From positions 1 through 64,000 of the forward strand of contig JAKLIF010000005.1 of assembly GCA_022709755.1 (NCBI GenBank): 64,000 nucleotides of DNA. Direction: 5' to 3'. The DNA comes from Elusimicrobiota bacterium. Lineage in GTDB: Bacteria > Elusimicrobiota > Elusimicrobia > FEN-1173 > JAKLIF01. The translations under genes were made by a program, and so were the position numbers. The notes under the pieces were generated by a model, which was given only the letters and a program-made list of their open reading frames with translations, did not search any database and was not told the origin of the DNA. Positions 9,305 through 21,874 of this stretch are shown in pieces. Numbering within the stretch: the first letter of the stretch is position 1; every line of letters starts with the position of its first letter.

Positions 9305-10489
9305 ATGAAAATCCTCTTCATTATCCCATGGTTTTTACCCAACAAAGGCGGCGCGGAAATTGGCGCCTACGAGATGGCCCGCGAATTGGTTCATCGCGGG
9401 CATGAAGTCCTCGTCGTGTCGTTGAAATACCGTCGAGACTGGGCCGACAGGGAAGAGATCGACGGCGTGCAAATCGTGCGCTTGCCGACCTTCAGCATTC
9501 CGTTCATGACGCGCCTGACGGAGCTGATCCATTCCCTGACCCCGTTCTTCAGCCTGCGTCGGATCATTGAAAATTTCAAACCCGACCTGATCCATCTTCA
9601 CTATGTGCTGTTCACGGGACATGCCGGGATGTATTTCGCCAAAAAATTGAATATCCCGACCGTGCTCACGTTGGTCGGAAGTGACATTTACGACCCCCAA
9701 TACTGTCCGGGCGCGTTCCTATACCCGTGGAACAAGGATGTCATCCATAAGGCCGACCAAGTCGTGGCCGCCTGCCCGTTCATCAGCGATCAGTTGAAAA
9801 GCAGATTCGACTACACGGAGGGGCATCTGCAGATCATCCCGTACGGGGTCAACCCCGACAAGTTCAAACCTCATCATTCATCGGAGCTGACCCGATCCCG
9901 CTTCAAACTCCCGGCAAAGAATCCAATGATCCTCAGCGTCCATCGCCTTCATCCGAGGAAAGGGGTCAGATTCCTCATTGATGCGGCGGAAGAAGTCATC
10001 CGGTCCCATCCGACAGCCATGTTCGTCATCGTCGGTGATGGCCCGGAACGCGACTCCCTTGAATACTATTGCCGTTCACGGAACCTGTCCGGAAACGTTA
10101 TCTTCACGGGTAAGATATCCTTTGATAGTCTCACCGATCTGTATCATGCCTCCGACCTGTTCGTCCTTCATTCTTACCACGAAGGATTCGGGATCGTCCT
10201 ACTCGAAGCCATGGCGTGCTCCAAAGCGGTTGTCTCAACAAAAACCGGGGGGACAGAAACGATCATCGACGAAGGGAAGACCGGGTTTCTCGTCCCACCC
10301 GCATCCCCCCGTCCGATGGCCGAAGCGATCAACCGGTTGCTGGCGGATCCTTCCCTGCGCCGGGCCATGGGGCAAAACGGATACGACCGCGTCCACACGC
10401 ATTTTCGCTGGACCCATATTATGGATCGATACATGGACGTCTATCAAACGGCGATCACACGTCATCACGCGGCACATGTCACACCCTGA
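9305..10489 (+). CDS. GT4-type glycosyltransferase
   Basis: A 394-residue retaining GT-B enzyme with all family marks: NKGGAEIGAYEMA near residues 14-26 (donor phosphate loop), LHYVLFTGHAG near 98, LSVHRLHPRKGVRFLI (start of second-domain binding site), and HSYHEGFGIVLLEAMAC with the EX7E pair. The glycosyltransferase that follows overlaps it by 14 nt in another frame. Donor and acceptor are unknown, although this subfamily often transfers mannose, glucose or galactose. Confidence 0.88.
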   Translation: MKILFIIPWFLPNKGGAEIGAYEMARELVHRGHEVLVVSLKYRRDWADREEIDGVQIVRLPTFSIPFMTRLTELIHSLTPFFSLRRIIENFKPDLIHLHYVLFTGHAGMYFAKKLNIPTVLTLVGSDIYDPQYCPGAFLYPWNKDVIHKADQVVAACPFISDQLKSRFDYTEGHLQIIPYGVNPDKFKPHHSSELTRSRFKLPAKNPMILSVHRLHPRKGVRFLIDAAEEVIRSHPTAMFVIVGDGPERDSLEYYCRSRNLSGNVIFTGKISFDSLTDLYHASDLFVLHSYHEGFGIVLLEAMACSKAVVSTKTGGTETIIDEGKTGFLVPPASPRPMAEAINRLLADPSLRRAMGQNGYDRVHTHFRWTHIMDRYMDVYQTAITRHHAAHVTP

Positions 10490-11453
10490 ACTCTCCGTCC
10501 TCCTCTCCGTCTACAACAGTTCGAAACATCTCACTCAATGTCTGGACAGCATACTCGACCAAACGTTCCGGGACTTCGAGCTCCTCGTCACAGACGACGC
10601 CTCCACGGACGACACCCTGCCTATCTTGGAAGCCTATGCACAAAAAGACCCCCGCATCAGGATCACAAGAAATCCGACAAACACGGGGCTGACAGCCTCC
10701 CTCATCTCGGCGAGTCGATCGGCAAAGGGAGCTTTCCTGGCGCGTCACGATGCCGACGACTGTTCTGAGCCCGACCGGTTCCTGAGACAGATAGAGTTTT
10801 TAAAAGCGGCTCCCGCCATCGGCGTGCTCGGCTGCTCTTATCACCTCATCAATGAAAACGGTGAACCGCTGGGGACAAGGCAACTGAAATATTTCCGTCA
10901 TAACATCAGGAATGTCCTGAAAAAACGGAATGTGTTTGCACATGGATCACTGATGCTACGAACTGACGCATACAGACAAACGGGGGGATACCGCCCGGAA
11001 TTCACCTTCGCACAGGACTATGATCTCCTTTTAAGGCTGTCAACGACCTGGCAGATCGACTTTTTGGATGAGCCGCTCTATCATTTAAGACTTTCCAAAA
11101 ACAGCATCAGCGCCTCAAAAACCGCCCTCCAAGATTATTATGCCCAACTGGCCCGAAAATGCCACCACCGACGCAGGACACACGCGGACGACGCTCCAAT
11201 TTTACTCGGGCTGAAAACACAGGGCCCCCAATCGGATCTCTTCTCGCCCCGATCCTCCGAACGTCATTTATTGAATCATGCGGTTCATCTCACCCAACTC
11301 GGGCGGATGTCCGAGGCCAGAGATGTTTTACGTTCAGTACAAACAACGAACCGGACTTTCCGATGGACGCTCTTATTGATCTCGACCTTTCTTCCGTGCA
11401 GATTATTGGGAACCCTCTACGCCCTGAAATGGCGCATGGAGACCGTTCTTTAG
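10476..11453 (+). CDS. GT2-family glycosyltransferase
   Basis: A 325-residue GT-A enzyme. The frame is open 166 codons upstream inside the previous gene, but the recognisable protein begins at MSHPELSVLLSVYN, so the ATG at 10476 is chosen. LVTDDASTDDT (about 37-47) binds the nucleotide, ARHDADD (about 87-93) is the DxD metal site, and FTFAQDYDLLLRLS (about 178-191) carries the catalytic base region (usually ED). It starts within the last 14 nt of the preceding glycosyltransferase. An inverting transferase acting in glycan assembly; substrates are unknown. Confidence 0.85.
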   Translation: MSHPELSVLLSVYNSSKHLTQCLDSILDQTFRDFELLVTDDASTDDTLPILEAYAQKDPRIRITRNPTNTGLTASLISASRSAKGAFLARHDADDCSEPDRFLRQIEFLKAAPAIGVLGCSYHLINENGEPLGTRQLKYFRHNIRNVLKKRNVFAHGSLMLRTDAYRQTGGYRPEFTFAQDYDLLLRLSTTWQIDFLDEPLYHLRLSKNSISASKTALQDYYAQLARKCHHRRRTHADDAPILLGLKTQGPQSDLFSPRSSERHLLNHAVHLTQLGRMSEARDVLRSVQTTNRTFRWTLLLISTFLPCRLLGTLYALKWRMETVL

Positions 11454-11505
11454 CCCGGCCATTGCCCGGTGAAAAAACAACGTGTCTGCGTCCTGTTCTA
11501 TCCCC

Positions 11506-12741
11506 ATGAACATCCCAACTGACATAAGAAAAGAACCGCTCCCCATCCGGCGCGTCCTGATGGTGCATAACCGTTACATGGAGGAGGGGGGGGAAGAATT
11601 CAACATCGATATCGTCACCAGCGCACTCCAAGCGTCGGGAGTCCACGTGAAAGAATATATCCGACAGAGTGAAGAGTTCTTCCGGGCGGGCTTTATCAGG
11701 AAACTCCTATTCTCCCTCCAGGTCCCTTTTTCATTCAGAACGTATTTTGATATCAAGCGGATATGCCGTGAGTTCAAACCCGACATCATCCATGTGCACA
11801 ATATTTTCCCGCTGATCAGTCCCTCCCTCTATTTTGCCGCCCGCCATTCCCATATCCCCGTTGTCCAAACGATCCATAACTACCGATTTTTATGTCTGAA
11901 CGGACTCTTCCTGAGGGACGGCCTCATTTGTGAAAGCTGTATCCACGGAAACATCGGTCATGCGCTCCTTCATCGGTGTTTTCACAAACGTTTATTACAT
12001 TCGATGGTTTTCGGACTCAACCTCTTCCTCCACCGACTTCTCCAAACATGGCGTTGTCAGATATCCACTTTCATCGCCTTGAGCCGATTCTCAAAAGCGA
12101 AACTTGTCGAAGGCGGACTCCCAGAGAAAAAAATCATCGCGACGCCCAATTTCCTGGATCTGCGGAAGTATCCTTATGGGGCCGACCATGAGAACTATTT
12201 GATCTTCATCGGCCGTCTATCCCATGAAAAAGGTTTGAGCACCCTCTTAAAGGGCTTCGCCATCTTCAGCAAACGACATCCGGGAATTCCTCTGCATATC
12301 ATCGGGGACGGACCGATGCGTCAGGAGATGGAACAATTCATCCATTCCCATCCGGAGATACGCGTCATCATGCGCGGGCGGGTCTTCGGGGACGCCAAAA
12401 TCGACCTTTTAAAAAAAGCAACCGTTTTGATTTTCCCGTCAGAATGCTATGAGAATTGTCCTTACACGATTTTGGAGAGTCTGGCTGTGGGCACGCCAGT
12501 AATCGCTTCCCGTTTGGGTGGAAGCCAGGAATTGGTCCAGAACGGGGTCACGGGTTCCCTATTCACTCCCGGAGACCCTGAGAGCCTGGCCCAGACGCTC
12601 TCGGATTTCATGGGAGACCCTCATCGGTCAAATTCCATGCGACACAAAGCACGGGATTATGCCCTGGCGCATTTCAATATGCCCGAGGGGATTCAAAAGC
12701 TCATTTCCATATATCAGGCGGTGACCCAGCCTCAATCATAG
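11506..12741 (+). CDS. GT4-type glycosyltransferase
   Basis: A 411-residue GT-B enzyme. The N-terminal domain begins VLMVHNRYMEEGGEEF, HVHNIFPLISPSLY follows, and the C-terminal domain has FIGRLSHEKGLSTLL, IIGDGPMRQEME and the EX7E motif in PSECYENCPYTILESLAVG. The frame also offers a GTG at 11482, eight codons earlier; neither start has a clear ribosome site, and the ATG is preferred. Cysteines at about 135-150 in the linker region are a recurring feature of one GT4 subgroup. A gap of 93 nt follows before the next gene. Confidence 0.84.
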   Translation: MNIPTDIRKEPLPIRRVLMVHNRYMEEGGEEFNIDIVTSALQASGVHVKEYIRQSEEFFRAGFIRKLLFSLQVPFSFRTYFDIKRICREFKPDIIHVHNIFPLISPSLYFAARHSHIPVVQTIHNYRFLCLNGLFLRDGLICESCIHGNIGHALLHRCFHKRLLHSMVFGLNLFLHRLLQTWRCQISTFIALSRFSKAKLVEGGLPEKKIIATPNFLDLRKYPYGADHENYLIFIGRLSHEKGLSTLLKGFAIFSKRHPGIPLHIIGDGPMRQEMEQFIHSHPEIRVIMRGRVFGDAKIDLLKKATVLIFPSECYENCPYTILESLAVGTPVIASRLGGSQELVQNGVTGSLFTPGDPESLAQTLSDFMGDPHRSNSMRHKARDYALAHFNMPEGIQKLISIYQAVTQPQS

Positions 12742-12834
12742 ACGGATACGACTGGAAGTCGGAATATGGTAGACTAGACGCGTTCTTCTCTTCGATATAT
12801 TCTTTTATTCTTGTGAGTTTGAAAAACAAAAAAG

Positions 12835-13593
12835 ATGACCACACCCTTATCCTCGCATTATCATCTGGCAGTCGTGATTCGTGTTTTCAATGAAAACCAG
12901 GACATTGTCCAAGAGAACCTCCGTGCATTGAACGAGTCTCTCTCCGGCTTAAAAGCCGTCGATAAATCCATCATACTCGTCGATGATGGAAGTCTCCCTC
13001 CGTTTGAAATGAAAAAATGCAATGAAATCGTCCGCCATACCTCTCTATGGCAAATCCGCCATAACATCAATCTGGGAGCCGGGGCCGCGCTCGAAACCGG
13101 ATTTGAGTTCATACGCCGTCATTTGCCGGAGGTGGATTGGGTCGCCACGTTCGATCCGGACGGGCAGCACCGGGCGGATGACGTGAAGACCCTGCTCGAC
13201 CACGCCTCGCAAAAGGTCGCCAATCCCCGGGAAACCGCTTTTTCCCTCTTTGGATCCCGCTTCCTGGGCGAAGTAGAAAACATCGACCCCGGCCGCCTTT
13301 GGATATTACGGCTCGCGCGCTTCTTCACCAATGCCTTCTATGGATTCAACCTCACGGATGTCCATAACGGCCTTCGGGTGTTCAGCAGAAAAGCGATCGA
13401 TCACATCCGGCTCCGTTCCGCCGATTTCACCTATGCCAGCGAAATGCTCCACCTGATCAAACTCCATGGGATCACCGTCGAAGAGCACCCTGTGCGTATC
13501 TGTTATACGGACTACTCCAAATCAAAGGGCCAAAAGAACCTGAACGCCTTGTCGATACTGAAAAACATGATCTTGGGAAGGATCATCCCATGA
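12835..13593 (+). CDS. DPM1-like GT2 polyprenyl-phosphate glycosyltransferase
   Basis: A 252-residue GT2 protein lacking membrane helices. IILVDDGS (about 46-53) and TFDPDGQH (about 104-111, the DxD site) match the dolichyl-phosphate mannose synthase-like group; HNINLGAGAALETGFEF is also diagnostic. It is translationally coupled (4-nt overlap) to a DUF2304 membrane protein, the usual partner of this subgroup. Family role: transfer of a sugar from a nucleotide donor to polyprenyl phosphate, making a lipid-linked monosaccharide that GT-C enzymes use outside the membrane. A candidate GT-C protein is encoded at 14976. Confidence 0.84.
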   Translation: MTTPLSSHYHLAVVIRVFNENQDIVQENLRALNESLSGLKAVDKSIILVDDGSLPPFEMKKCNEIVRHTSLWQIRHNINLGAGAALETGFEFIRRHLPEVDWVATFDPDGQHRADDVKTLLDHASQKVANPRETAFSLFGSRFLGEVENIDPGRLWILRLARFFTNAFYGFNLTDVHNGLRVFSRKAIDHIRLRSADFTYASEMLHLIKLHGITVEEHPVRICYTDYSKSKGQKNLNALSILKNMILGRIIP

Positions 13594-13931
13594 TCTACAG
13601 GATCATCGGACTCACCATCCTTTTTTATTTCTTCATCCATTGGATTCAGCTCTTCCGGCGGAAACGCGTCACCGTCGCGCATTTTCTCGCGTTTGAATCC
13701 GTATTATTATCCATCATCATCGTCTTTATTTTTCCTGATGTATCAAGTTTCTTCGCGCGACAGATGGGGATCACCCGCGGCGCTGATTTCGCCGTATACA
13801 CTCTCGTTCTTTTCCTCCTGCTCCTCACCTTCAGTCTGGTCCGATCCAACCGCGACGGACGGGAATCGCTGCAACGGCTGGTCCGGGAATTGGCCATCCG
13901 CGAAGCCCGGAACCTCGATAAGATCGATTAA
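13590..13931 (+). CDS. DUF2304 membrane protein, partner of the DPM1-like enzyme
   Basis: A 113-residue protein with three hydrophobic helices (about 4-20, 31-48 and 66-83), then a short amphipathic C-terminus rich in Arg and Glu. Size, topology and position after a DPM1-like GT2 match DUF2304. The ATG overlaps the glycosyltransferase stop. Inference: it anchors the soluble GT2 enzyme at the membrane or helps present the polyprenyl-phosphate. No catalytic motif is visible. Confidence 0.78.
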   Translation: MIYRIIGLTILFYFFIHWIQLFRRKRVTVAHFLAFESVLLSIIIVFIFPDVSSFFARQMGITRGADFAVYTLVLFLLLLTFSLVRSNRDGRESLQRLVRELAIREARNLDKID

Positions 13932-13944
13932 CGTTTTCCGCCCC

Positions 13945-14973
13945 ATGTCATTGTCATCCCTATCCGTCGTTGTGGTCACCTGGAACAGCGCGGGCTATAT
14001 CCATCGCTGCATCGAATCCCTAGAACGTCAAAGCATCACGAATCGCGAACTCATCGTGGTTGATAATGGCTCCACCGACGACACCGTGGATTACCTCAAG
14101 AAAAAAAGGGGGGGATCCATCGACCGATTGATCTTAAACGAGCGGAACATCGGTTTTGCGGGAGCCAACAACCAGGGCCTCCAACAGTCGCAGGGAGAAT
14201 ACATCGCGCTCCTGAACAGCGACGCAATCGCGGAACCTCAATGGCTGGAAGAGATGTTGCGCGTGGCGAACGAACACCCGGGGATCGGGATGGTGGCCTG
14301 CAAGATCCTGACGGATCAGGATCCCACCCTCATCGACGGAACGGGAATGAACATTTATCCCGACGGGATGTCCCGGGCCCGGGGGCGACTCGAAAAAGAC
14401 GAGGGACAATACGATCGACAGGAAGAGGTCCTACTCCCGAGCGGATGCGCGGCTCTCTATCGGAAGAGCATGCTGGACCGGATCGGTCATTTCGATGACG
14501 ACTTTTTCGCTTATTGCGAGGACATCGACCTGGGATTGCGCGCCCGGCTGGCCGGCTGGAGTTGTGTTTACGCGCCACGAGCGCGGGTGCGCCACATCTA
14601 TTCCGGGGGAGACCGGGGCGTCTCGACGATGAAAGCCCTCAACGTCGAGAGGAATCATGTATGGGTGGCCGTTAAAAACTTCCCGCTCCGTCTTCTCATC
14701 GCCGCTCCCTTGTACTCGGGATGGCGATGGCTCCACCAAGCGGGATCCCTGCTCAAGGGAACCGGAATGGGGGGGAGATTCATTTCAGAACACTCCTCGT
14801 CTCGACTTCTGCTAATATTTATCAGGGCTTATGTCGAGGCACTCGGGAAACTTCCTGTCATGCTCATGAAGCGCCGACGGGTCCAAGGACAAAGGAAGTT
14901 AACCTATCGCGAATTTCGGAATTTGCTGGATCGATTCAGAATAAGCATCGAAGAACTGACCGAAAGGGCTTGA
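13945..14973 (+). CDS. GT2-family glycosyltransferase (rhamnosyltransferase-like)
   Basis: A 342-residue GT-A enzyme. The open frame extends 84 codons upstream across the DUF2304 gene, but the protein starts at MSLSSLSVVVVTWNS. LIVVDNGSTDDT (about 34-45) binds the nucleotide, ALLNSDA (about 90-96) carries the DxD equivalent, and FFAYCEDIDLGLRARLAGW (about 189-207) is the catalytic and acceptor signature of this subfamily. A helix near the C-terminus may contact the membrane. This group often transfers rhamnose or related deoxyhexoses, which would suit the deoxy-GDP sugars of the locus, but the donor is not proven. Confidence 0.85.
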   Translation: MSLSSLSVVVVTWNSAGYIHRCIESLERQSITNRELIVVDNGSTDDTVDYLKKKRGGSIDRLILNERNIGFAGANNQGLQQSQGEYIALLNSDAIAEPQWLEEMLRVANEHPGIGMVACKILTDQDPTLIDGTGMNIYPDGMSRARGRLEKDEGQYDRQEEVLLPSGCAALYRKSMLDRIGHFDDDFFAYCEDIDLGLRARLAGWSCVYAPRARVRHIYSGGDRGVSTMKALNVERNHVWVAVKNFPLRLLIAAPLYSGWRWLHQAGSLLKGTGMGGRFISEHSSSRLLLIFIRAYVEALGKLPVMLMKRRRVQGQRKLTYREFRNLLDRFRISIEELTERA

Positions 14974-14975
14974 TC

Positions 14976-16457
14976 ATGGAACCCCGCGAGATATCCCATA
15001 AAAAACATCATTTTCTTCTCTTGGTCGGGCTCATCTCTTTTGTGACCGTCTTTAAACTCCTCATCGTCACGAAACTCGCTTATTTCAGCGAAGCGGAGGG
15101 TATGAATTTCGTCCAGTCCAACCTCCTCTGGGACGATGGCGCCGGATATGTCCTCTCCATGACGACATTCAACGACCCGATCATCGCCAAGCAGGACTGG
15201 GTCAAACCCATCCACGATCACATCCGCAAAAAGGACCTGGTCGACAAATGGGGGAAATGGGGTATCAAGTTCCTGCCGCACCTGAAACCGATCTCGCCGA
15301 ACTCCTACCCGCTCTACAACATGCTCGCCAAAGGATATCGCCACTTTTGCGGGGATTTTTCAAAAGCGTTCTTATGGATGTTGCTGACATACCCGATCTG
15401 GGTGCTCGTCAAAAACATACTCCTCTTGATGTTTTTCATAAAAACCGGGGATAAAACAGACTATGTCCCGCTCCTCTACTCCATATTTTTCCTGGACCTT
15501 GTAATCCCCTACAGCCACATTTATTATTGGTTTACAAGCGAAGCCTATGCCCAACTGCCGCTCTCGATCGGGCTGACCCTCTGGCTGTTCAAGAGAGACA
15601 TGAGGTGGAACCGACTGATCTCTTATTCCTTCGTATTCCTATCCGCATTGATCTCGCTGACATCCGCATTCATATTCCTCGCCCTTCTCTTGTCGGATCT
15701 CGTCCGCTCTTTCCCTCAGTCTTTGGTCACGCGGTATCTAACCTTCGTTAAGACTCATTTCAACGCGATCTTATTTTCACTTCTCGCGGCGACGATCCCT
15801 CTCGCATTCCTCTACTTTTCACTGGACCTCATCCATGCGCCAAAACGATATGACATGTATCTGGACCATTTCAGGACGAGCCTCTCCTACATCACATTAT
15901 TCAACCTGCTCCTCGTCGTTTTCCTCCGTTGGCTCTGTTCCGACATGGATGTCCGGGAATCCGCCACGCTGTTGCTACCCGTTCTCATCCTCTATCTTTT
16001 CGCGTTCATGATCGTCTGTGTCGCGCCATTTACGGATGACCAATGGCGGTGTGGGGTGGGGAGACTCAATGGACCCATCTATTCGGTCCTCATCATGGCC
16101 ATCGGCTACGCGTTGTTATCGAGAAAATCCCTCATGCCGACCTCAGTCTATTCCTCTTGTCTCCGAGGAATCACCATCGCCGGCATCGTCATCATGCTCC
16201 CGTTGTACACAGGGAATGAGATCCTGAAAATCAAGCGGGCTCAACCTTTTACAGAAGCGGACTACGCGGAGAAAAAAGTTGAAGACGGATTCGTGTATTA
16301 TCTTGCTCGGAATCCCCAACACATCTACAACTACATCAATGACGGGTGGTATCAGAAAGCCCCGCTCGTTCTAGACATCGAGACAGATAATTATTCGCCA
16401 TCCAAGATAGCCCGATATCTCAAAAAGCGATCCAACAACGCTGAGAGTAACCCATGA
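14976..16457 (+). CDS. Multi-spanning membrane protein, possible GT-C glycosyltransferase or second polymerase
   Basis: A 493-residue integral membrane protein with about 10-11 hydrophobic segments and a hydrophilic C-terminal tail of about 70 residues. I do not recognise the family. The frame runs 85 codons upstream over the previous gene; the ATG at 14976 directly follows that stop and starts a normal N-terminus before the first helix. The first large outer loop contains LLWDDGAGYV, an acidic pair after helix 1 of the kind GT-C enzymes use for catalysis. Two DPM1-like enzymes nearby (12835 and 18107) could make its lipid-linked donor. A Wzy-like polymerase is the main alternative. Confidence 0.55.
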   Translation: MEPREISHKKHHFLLLVGLISFVTVFKLLIVTKLAYFSEAEGMNFVQSNLLWDDGAGYVLSMTTFNDPIIAKQDWVKPIHDHIRKKDLVDKWGKWGIKFLPHLKPISPNSYPLYNMLAKGYRHFCGDFSKAFLWMLLTYPIWVLVKNILLLMFFIKTGDKTDYVPLLYSIFFLDLVIPYSHIYYWFTSEAYAQLPLSIGLTLWLFKRDMRWNRLISYSFVFLSALISLTSAFIFLALLLSDLVRSFPQSLVTRYLTFVKTHFNAILFSLLAATIPLAFLYFSLDLIHAPKRYDMYLDHFRTSLSYITLFNLLLVVFLRWLCSDMDVRESATLLLPVLILYLFAFMIVCVAPFTDDQWRCGVGRLNGPIYSVLIMAIGYALLSRKSLMPTSVYSSCLRGITIAGIVIMLPLYTGNEILKIKRAQPFTEADYAEKKVEDGFVYYLARNPQHIYNYINDGWYQKAPLVLDIETDNYSPSKIARYLKKRSNNAESNP

Positions 16458-17053
16458 GTCCAGCCGACCCCGTCGAGCAGGAACTCGTCAGCGAAATACC
16501 GAATCCACTGCTCAAGTGGATCCGGTCCCATCTGATCGAGCTCACTTTGCGGAAAATTCCAAAAACAGACCGCGTCCTGGACCTCTGTTGCGGCTATGGT
16601 TTCTACTTCATGATCAATCCGCATGCCCAGGGAATCGAGGGGGATCCTCGTGCCGTCCGGACCCTTTGTTCTCAGGGTTTCAAAGTCAAACAAGGGAACG
16701 TATTGGATCTCCTGCCCTATGAGGACAACAGCTTCGACTATGTCATCGCCCATGACGTATTGGAACATTTCACTGAAGGTGAATTAAGGAAACTCCTCCC
16801 GGAGGTCCACCGGATCCTGGCACCCCAAGGGCGATTCATCGCGTTCGTCCCGAACAGGAAAGGGTATGAACTGGGACTCCGGCGCGGAGTGGGACACAAA
16901 CTGTTCGTGACCATCAACGAGATCAACTCCCTGATCCCGAAACTCTTCACCATCCGGCGGCATTACCCCGAACCGCTTCCGCGACCCGTGGGACGATTCT
17001 TCGCCCACAACAAGGAAGTCTTTGACTTGGCAAAGATATCGGGCGCGCGTTGA
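16454..17053 (+). CDS. Class I SAM-dependent methyltransferase
   Basis: A 199-residue methyltransferase with motif I VLDLCCGYG (about 37-45), GIEGDPRAV (second strand) and FDYVIAHDVLEHFTEGE (about 95-111). Its ATG overlaps the stop of the membrane protein (ATGA). Short and without extra domains, like many O-methyltransferases of polysaccharide loci. The acceptor is unknown. Confidence 0.8.
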   Translation: MSPADPVEQELVSEIPNPLLKWIRSHLIELTLRKIPKTDRVLDLCCGYGFYFMINPHAQGIEGDPRAVRTLCSQGFKVKQGNVLDLLPYEDNSFDYVIAHDVLEHFTEGELRKLLPEVHRILAPQGRFIAFVPNRKGYELGLRRGVGHKLFVTINEINSLIPKLFTIRRHYPEPLPRPVGRFFAHNKEVFDLAKISGAR

Positions 17054-17057
17054 CCTC

Positions 17058-18110
17058 ATGAAGCCCGTCAGATTTCTTTTTTATAATCCGCCTCATCGTC
17101 TCGGCGAGTATTATTTCCGGATCCGTATTTTCATGGAATATCTGGATTCCCAAAACATCCCCTATTCCGTGTATTTGTTCCCCCACAAGGGGCGCTCCGT
17201 CTGGCAGATCCCCGGGTTTATCGCCACGATGATCATCCGATTATGGGGGGCGACTCACGTCGTGACATGCCCTTCTCCCAAAATGTTGTTCCGGATGCTC
17301 CTGTTTAAATTGATGGGGAAAAAAGTATTGATCGAGCATTACGTCTCTTATGTCACCCACAAGGAAGTGCATCCGTTCCTTCCCGTCATTTTCGACCGGA
17401 TGTCTTATCGGCTGGCCGATTACGTCCTCACGCACACCGAAACCATGAAAAAGGAAATCTCGTCGACTTTGAAATATCCGCCCGCTCGGATCGAAACCGT
17501 CTACTGCTCCGTCCATAATGAACTCTTCCACCCTCCATCGCCGGATGAGAAATCGAAAATAAAGGGCGATGCGGGATTGGGGGGTAAATTCATCGTGCTT
17601 TACCACGGGATGTATCATCCCTGGCATGGCTGGACCTACCTGCTCGAGGCCGCGGAACAATTAAAAAACGAGGCGGGAATACATTTCATCTTCATCCCGA
17701 ACGAAACCTTCAAGAACACAAACAACATGAGCTTTTTCGAAGAACAGAAATACGACCGATTGCCTAAATTCGTGGCGATGGCCGATCTCTGGTGCAGCGG
17801 ATTCGACAACCACCCCCGTGGGGACCGTTCTCTTTCGTCCACGATGCTCCAGGCGTTGCTCACCGCCGTCCCGGTGCTCACATCGCCCAACCCTGAAAAA
17901 AGCCGATTCCTGAAGGATTCCGAGACTGCTTTTTTCGTGCCTCCCAGGGACACTCAGTCCATCGCGGAAAAGATCCTCTGGTGCTTCCATAACCGCTCAC
18001 TCGCGGAACAAGTCGGCCAAGCAGGATACCGCATGGCTTCAAAGACGTTCCATACGGAACACTATCATTCCGTCTATGGTCGATTCCTCCGCCGACAGGC
18101 CGACGCATGA
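17058..18110 (+). CDS. GT4-like glycosyltransferase
   Basis: A 350-residue GT-B-like protein. The frame opens 12 codons earlier inside the methyltransferase, but the natural start is MKPVRFLFYNPPHR four nucleotides after that stop. Second-domain marks are VLYHGMYHPWHGWTYLLEA, RSLSSTMLQALLTAVPVL in place of the standard EX7E block, and FFVPPRDTQSIAEKI. The usual first glutamate of EX7E is not obvious, so this is a divergent member. Its stop overlaps the next GT2 start (ATGA). It acts with its neighbours in glycan assembly; substrates are unknown. Confidence 0.74.
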   Translation: MKPVRFLFYNPPHRLGEYYFRIRIFMEYLDSQNIPYSVYLFPHKGRSVWQIPGFIATMIIRLWGATHVVTCPSPKMLFRMLLFKLMGKKVLIEHYVSYVTHKEVHPFLPVIFDRMSYRLADYVLTHTETMKKEISSTLKYPPARIETVYCSVHNELFHPPSPDEKSKIKGDAGLGGKFIVLYHGMYHPWHGWTYLLEAAEQLKNEAGIHFIFIPNETFKNTNNMSFFEEQKYDRLPKFVAMADLWCSGFDNHPRGDRSLSSTMLQALLTAVPVLTSPNPEKSRFLKDSETAFFVPPRDTQSIAEKILWCFHNRSLAEQVGQAGYRMASKTFHTEHYHSVYGRFLRRQADA

Positions 18111-18882
18111 GCATTGTCTACATCGTCCTTCCAACCTATAATGAAGAGGGGAACATCGCCCCCCTCTTGGAAAAAATCCGGACATCTCTTCAGGGTCGTG
18201 TCGTCTACAAACTGGTAATCGTCGATGACGGGAGCACAGACCACACTCCCGATCTTCTGAAAACCCGACAATCCATCCACCCCATGACGGTGCTTCGCCA
18301 TTCACCCAACAAAGGGTTGGGACAATCCATCCGAACCGCCTTTACTCATCTCTCTCCCCTCTTGGTCCATGATGATTTCGTGGTGACCATGGACGCCGAC
18401 AACACGCAAGACCCCTCTCTGATCCCCCGGATGCTCCAACTGTCTCACGAGGGGAATATCGATGTGGTCATCGCCTCGCGCTTCCGGACCGGGGCGGCGG
18501 AAATCGGCGTTCCGACCTACCGACGGATATTGAGCCGTCTGGCGGGGGGCCTGATGCGATGCCTGTTCCCGATCCCGAACGTCCGTGATTACACCAGCGG
18601 TTACCGTCTTTACAAGGCCACGGCGATCCAGTCGGTCATGGCGCGGTTCGGTGACTCCTGGCTGGAATCGACGGGATTCTCCTGCATGGCGGAATTGCTC
18701 ATCAAACTCTCACTACTGAGTCCAGCCTTGAAATTTTCTGAAATCGCCCTCATTTTAAGGTATAATTTAAAGGTCGGCCAAAGTAAAATCAAAGTCATCT
18801 GGACGGTCTTCCGGTATTTCCAGATGTCCTATCAGCTCAAGAAATTGTCCGTTTACAATAAAGGGAAGAAGGAGATCTCTTC

Positions 18883-18886
<4 letters not shown>
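18107..18886 (+). CDS. DPM1-like GT2 glycosyltransferase (second copy)
   Basis: A 259-residue GT2 enzyme of the dolichyl-phosphate mannose synthase-like type: [11 protein letters not shown] at the N-terminus, [10 protein letters not shown] (about 37-46), [11 protein letters not shown] (about 91-101, DxD) and [11 protein letters not shown] (about 163-173). It has no C-terminal helices, in contrast to many relatives, and no DUF2304 partner follows. Instead the stop overlaps the gmd start (ATGA). Inference: it charges polyprenyl phosphate with a sugar, perhaps mannose from GDP-mannose. Confidence 0.84.
18738..18766 (+). promoter_or_regulatory. Candidate internal promoter ahead of gmd
   Basis: CTGAAA (18738-18743) and TATAAT (18761-18766) are separated by 17 nt within the 3' end of the DPM1-like gene. 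The -10 matches the consensus perfectly and the -35 matches 4 of 6. It would place a start about 110 nt before gmd and could give the GDP-sugar genes independent expression. The match may be fortuitous in this locally A+T-rich stretch. Confidence 0.35.
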
Positions 18887-21861
<2,975 letters not shown>

Positions 21862-21874
21862 AACGGACAAATCA

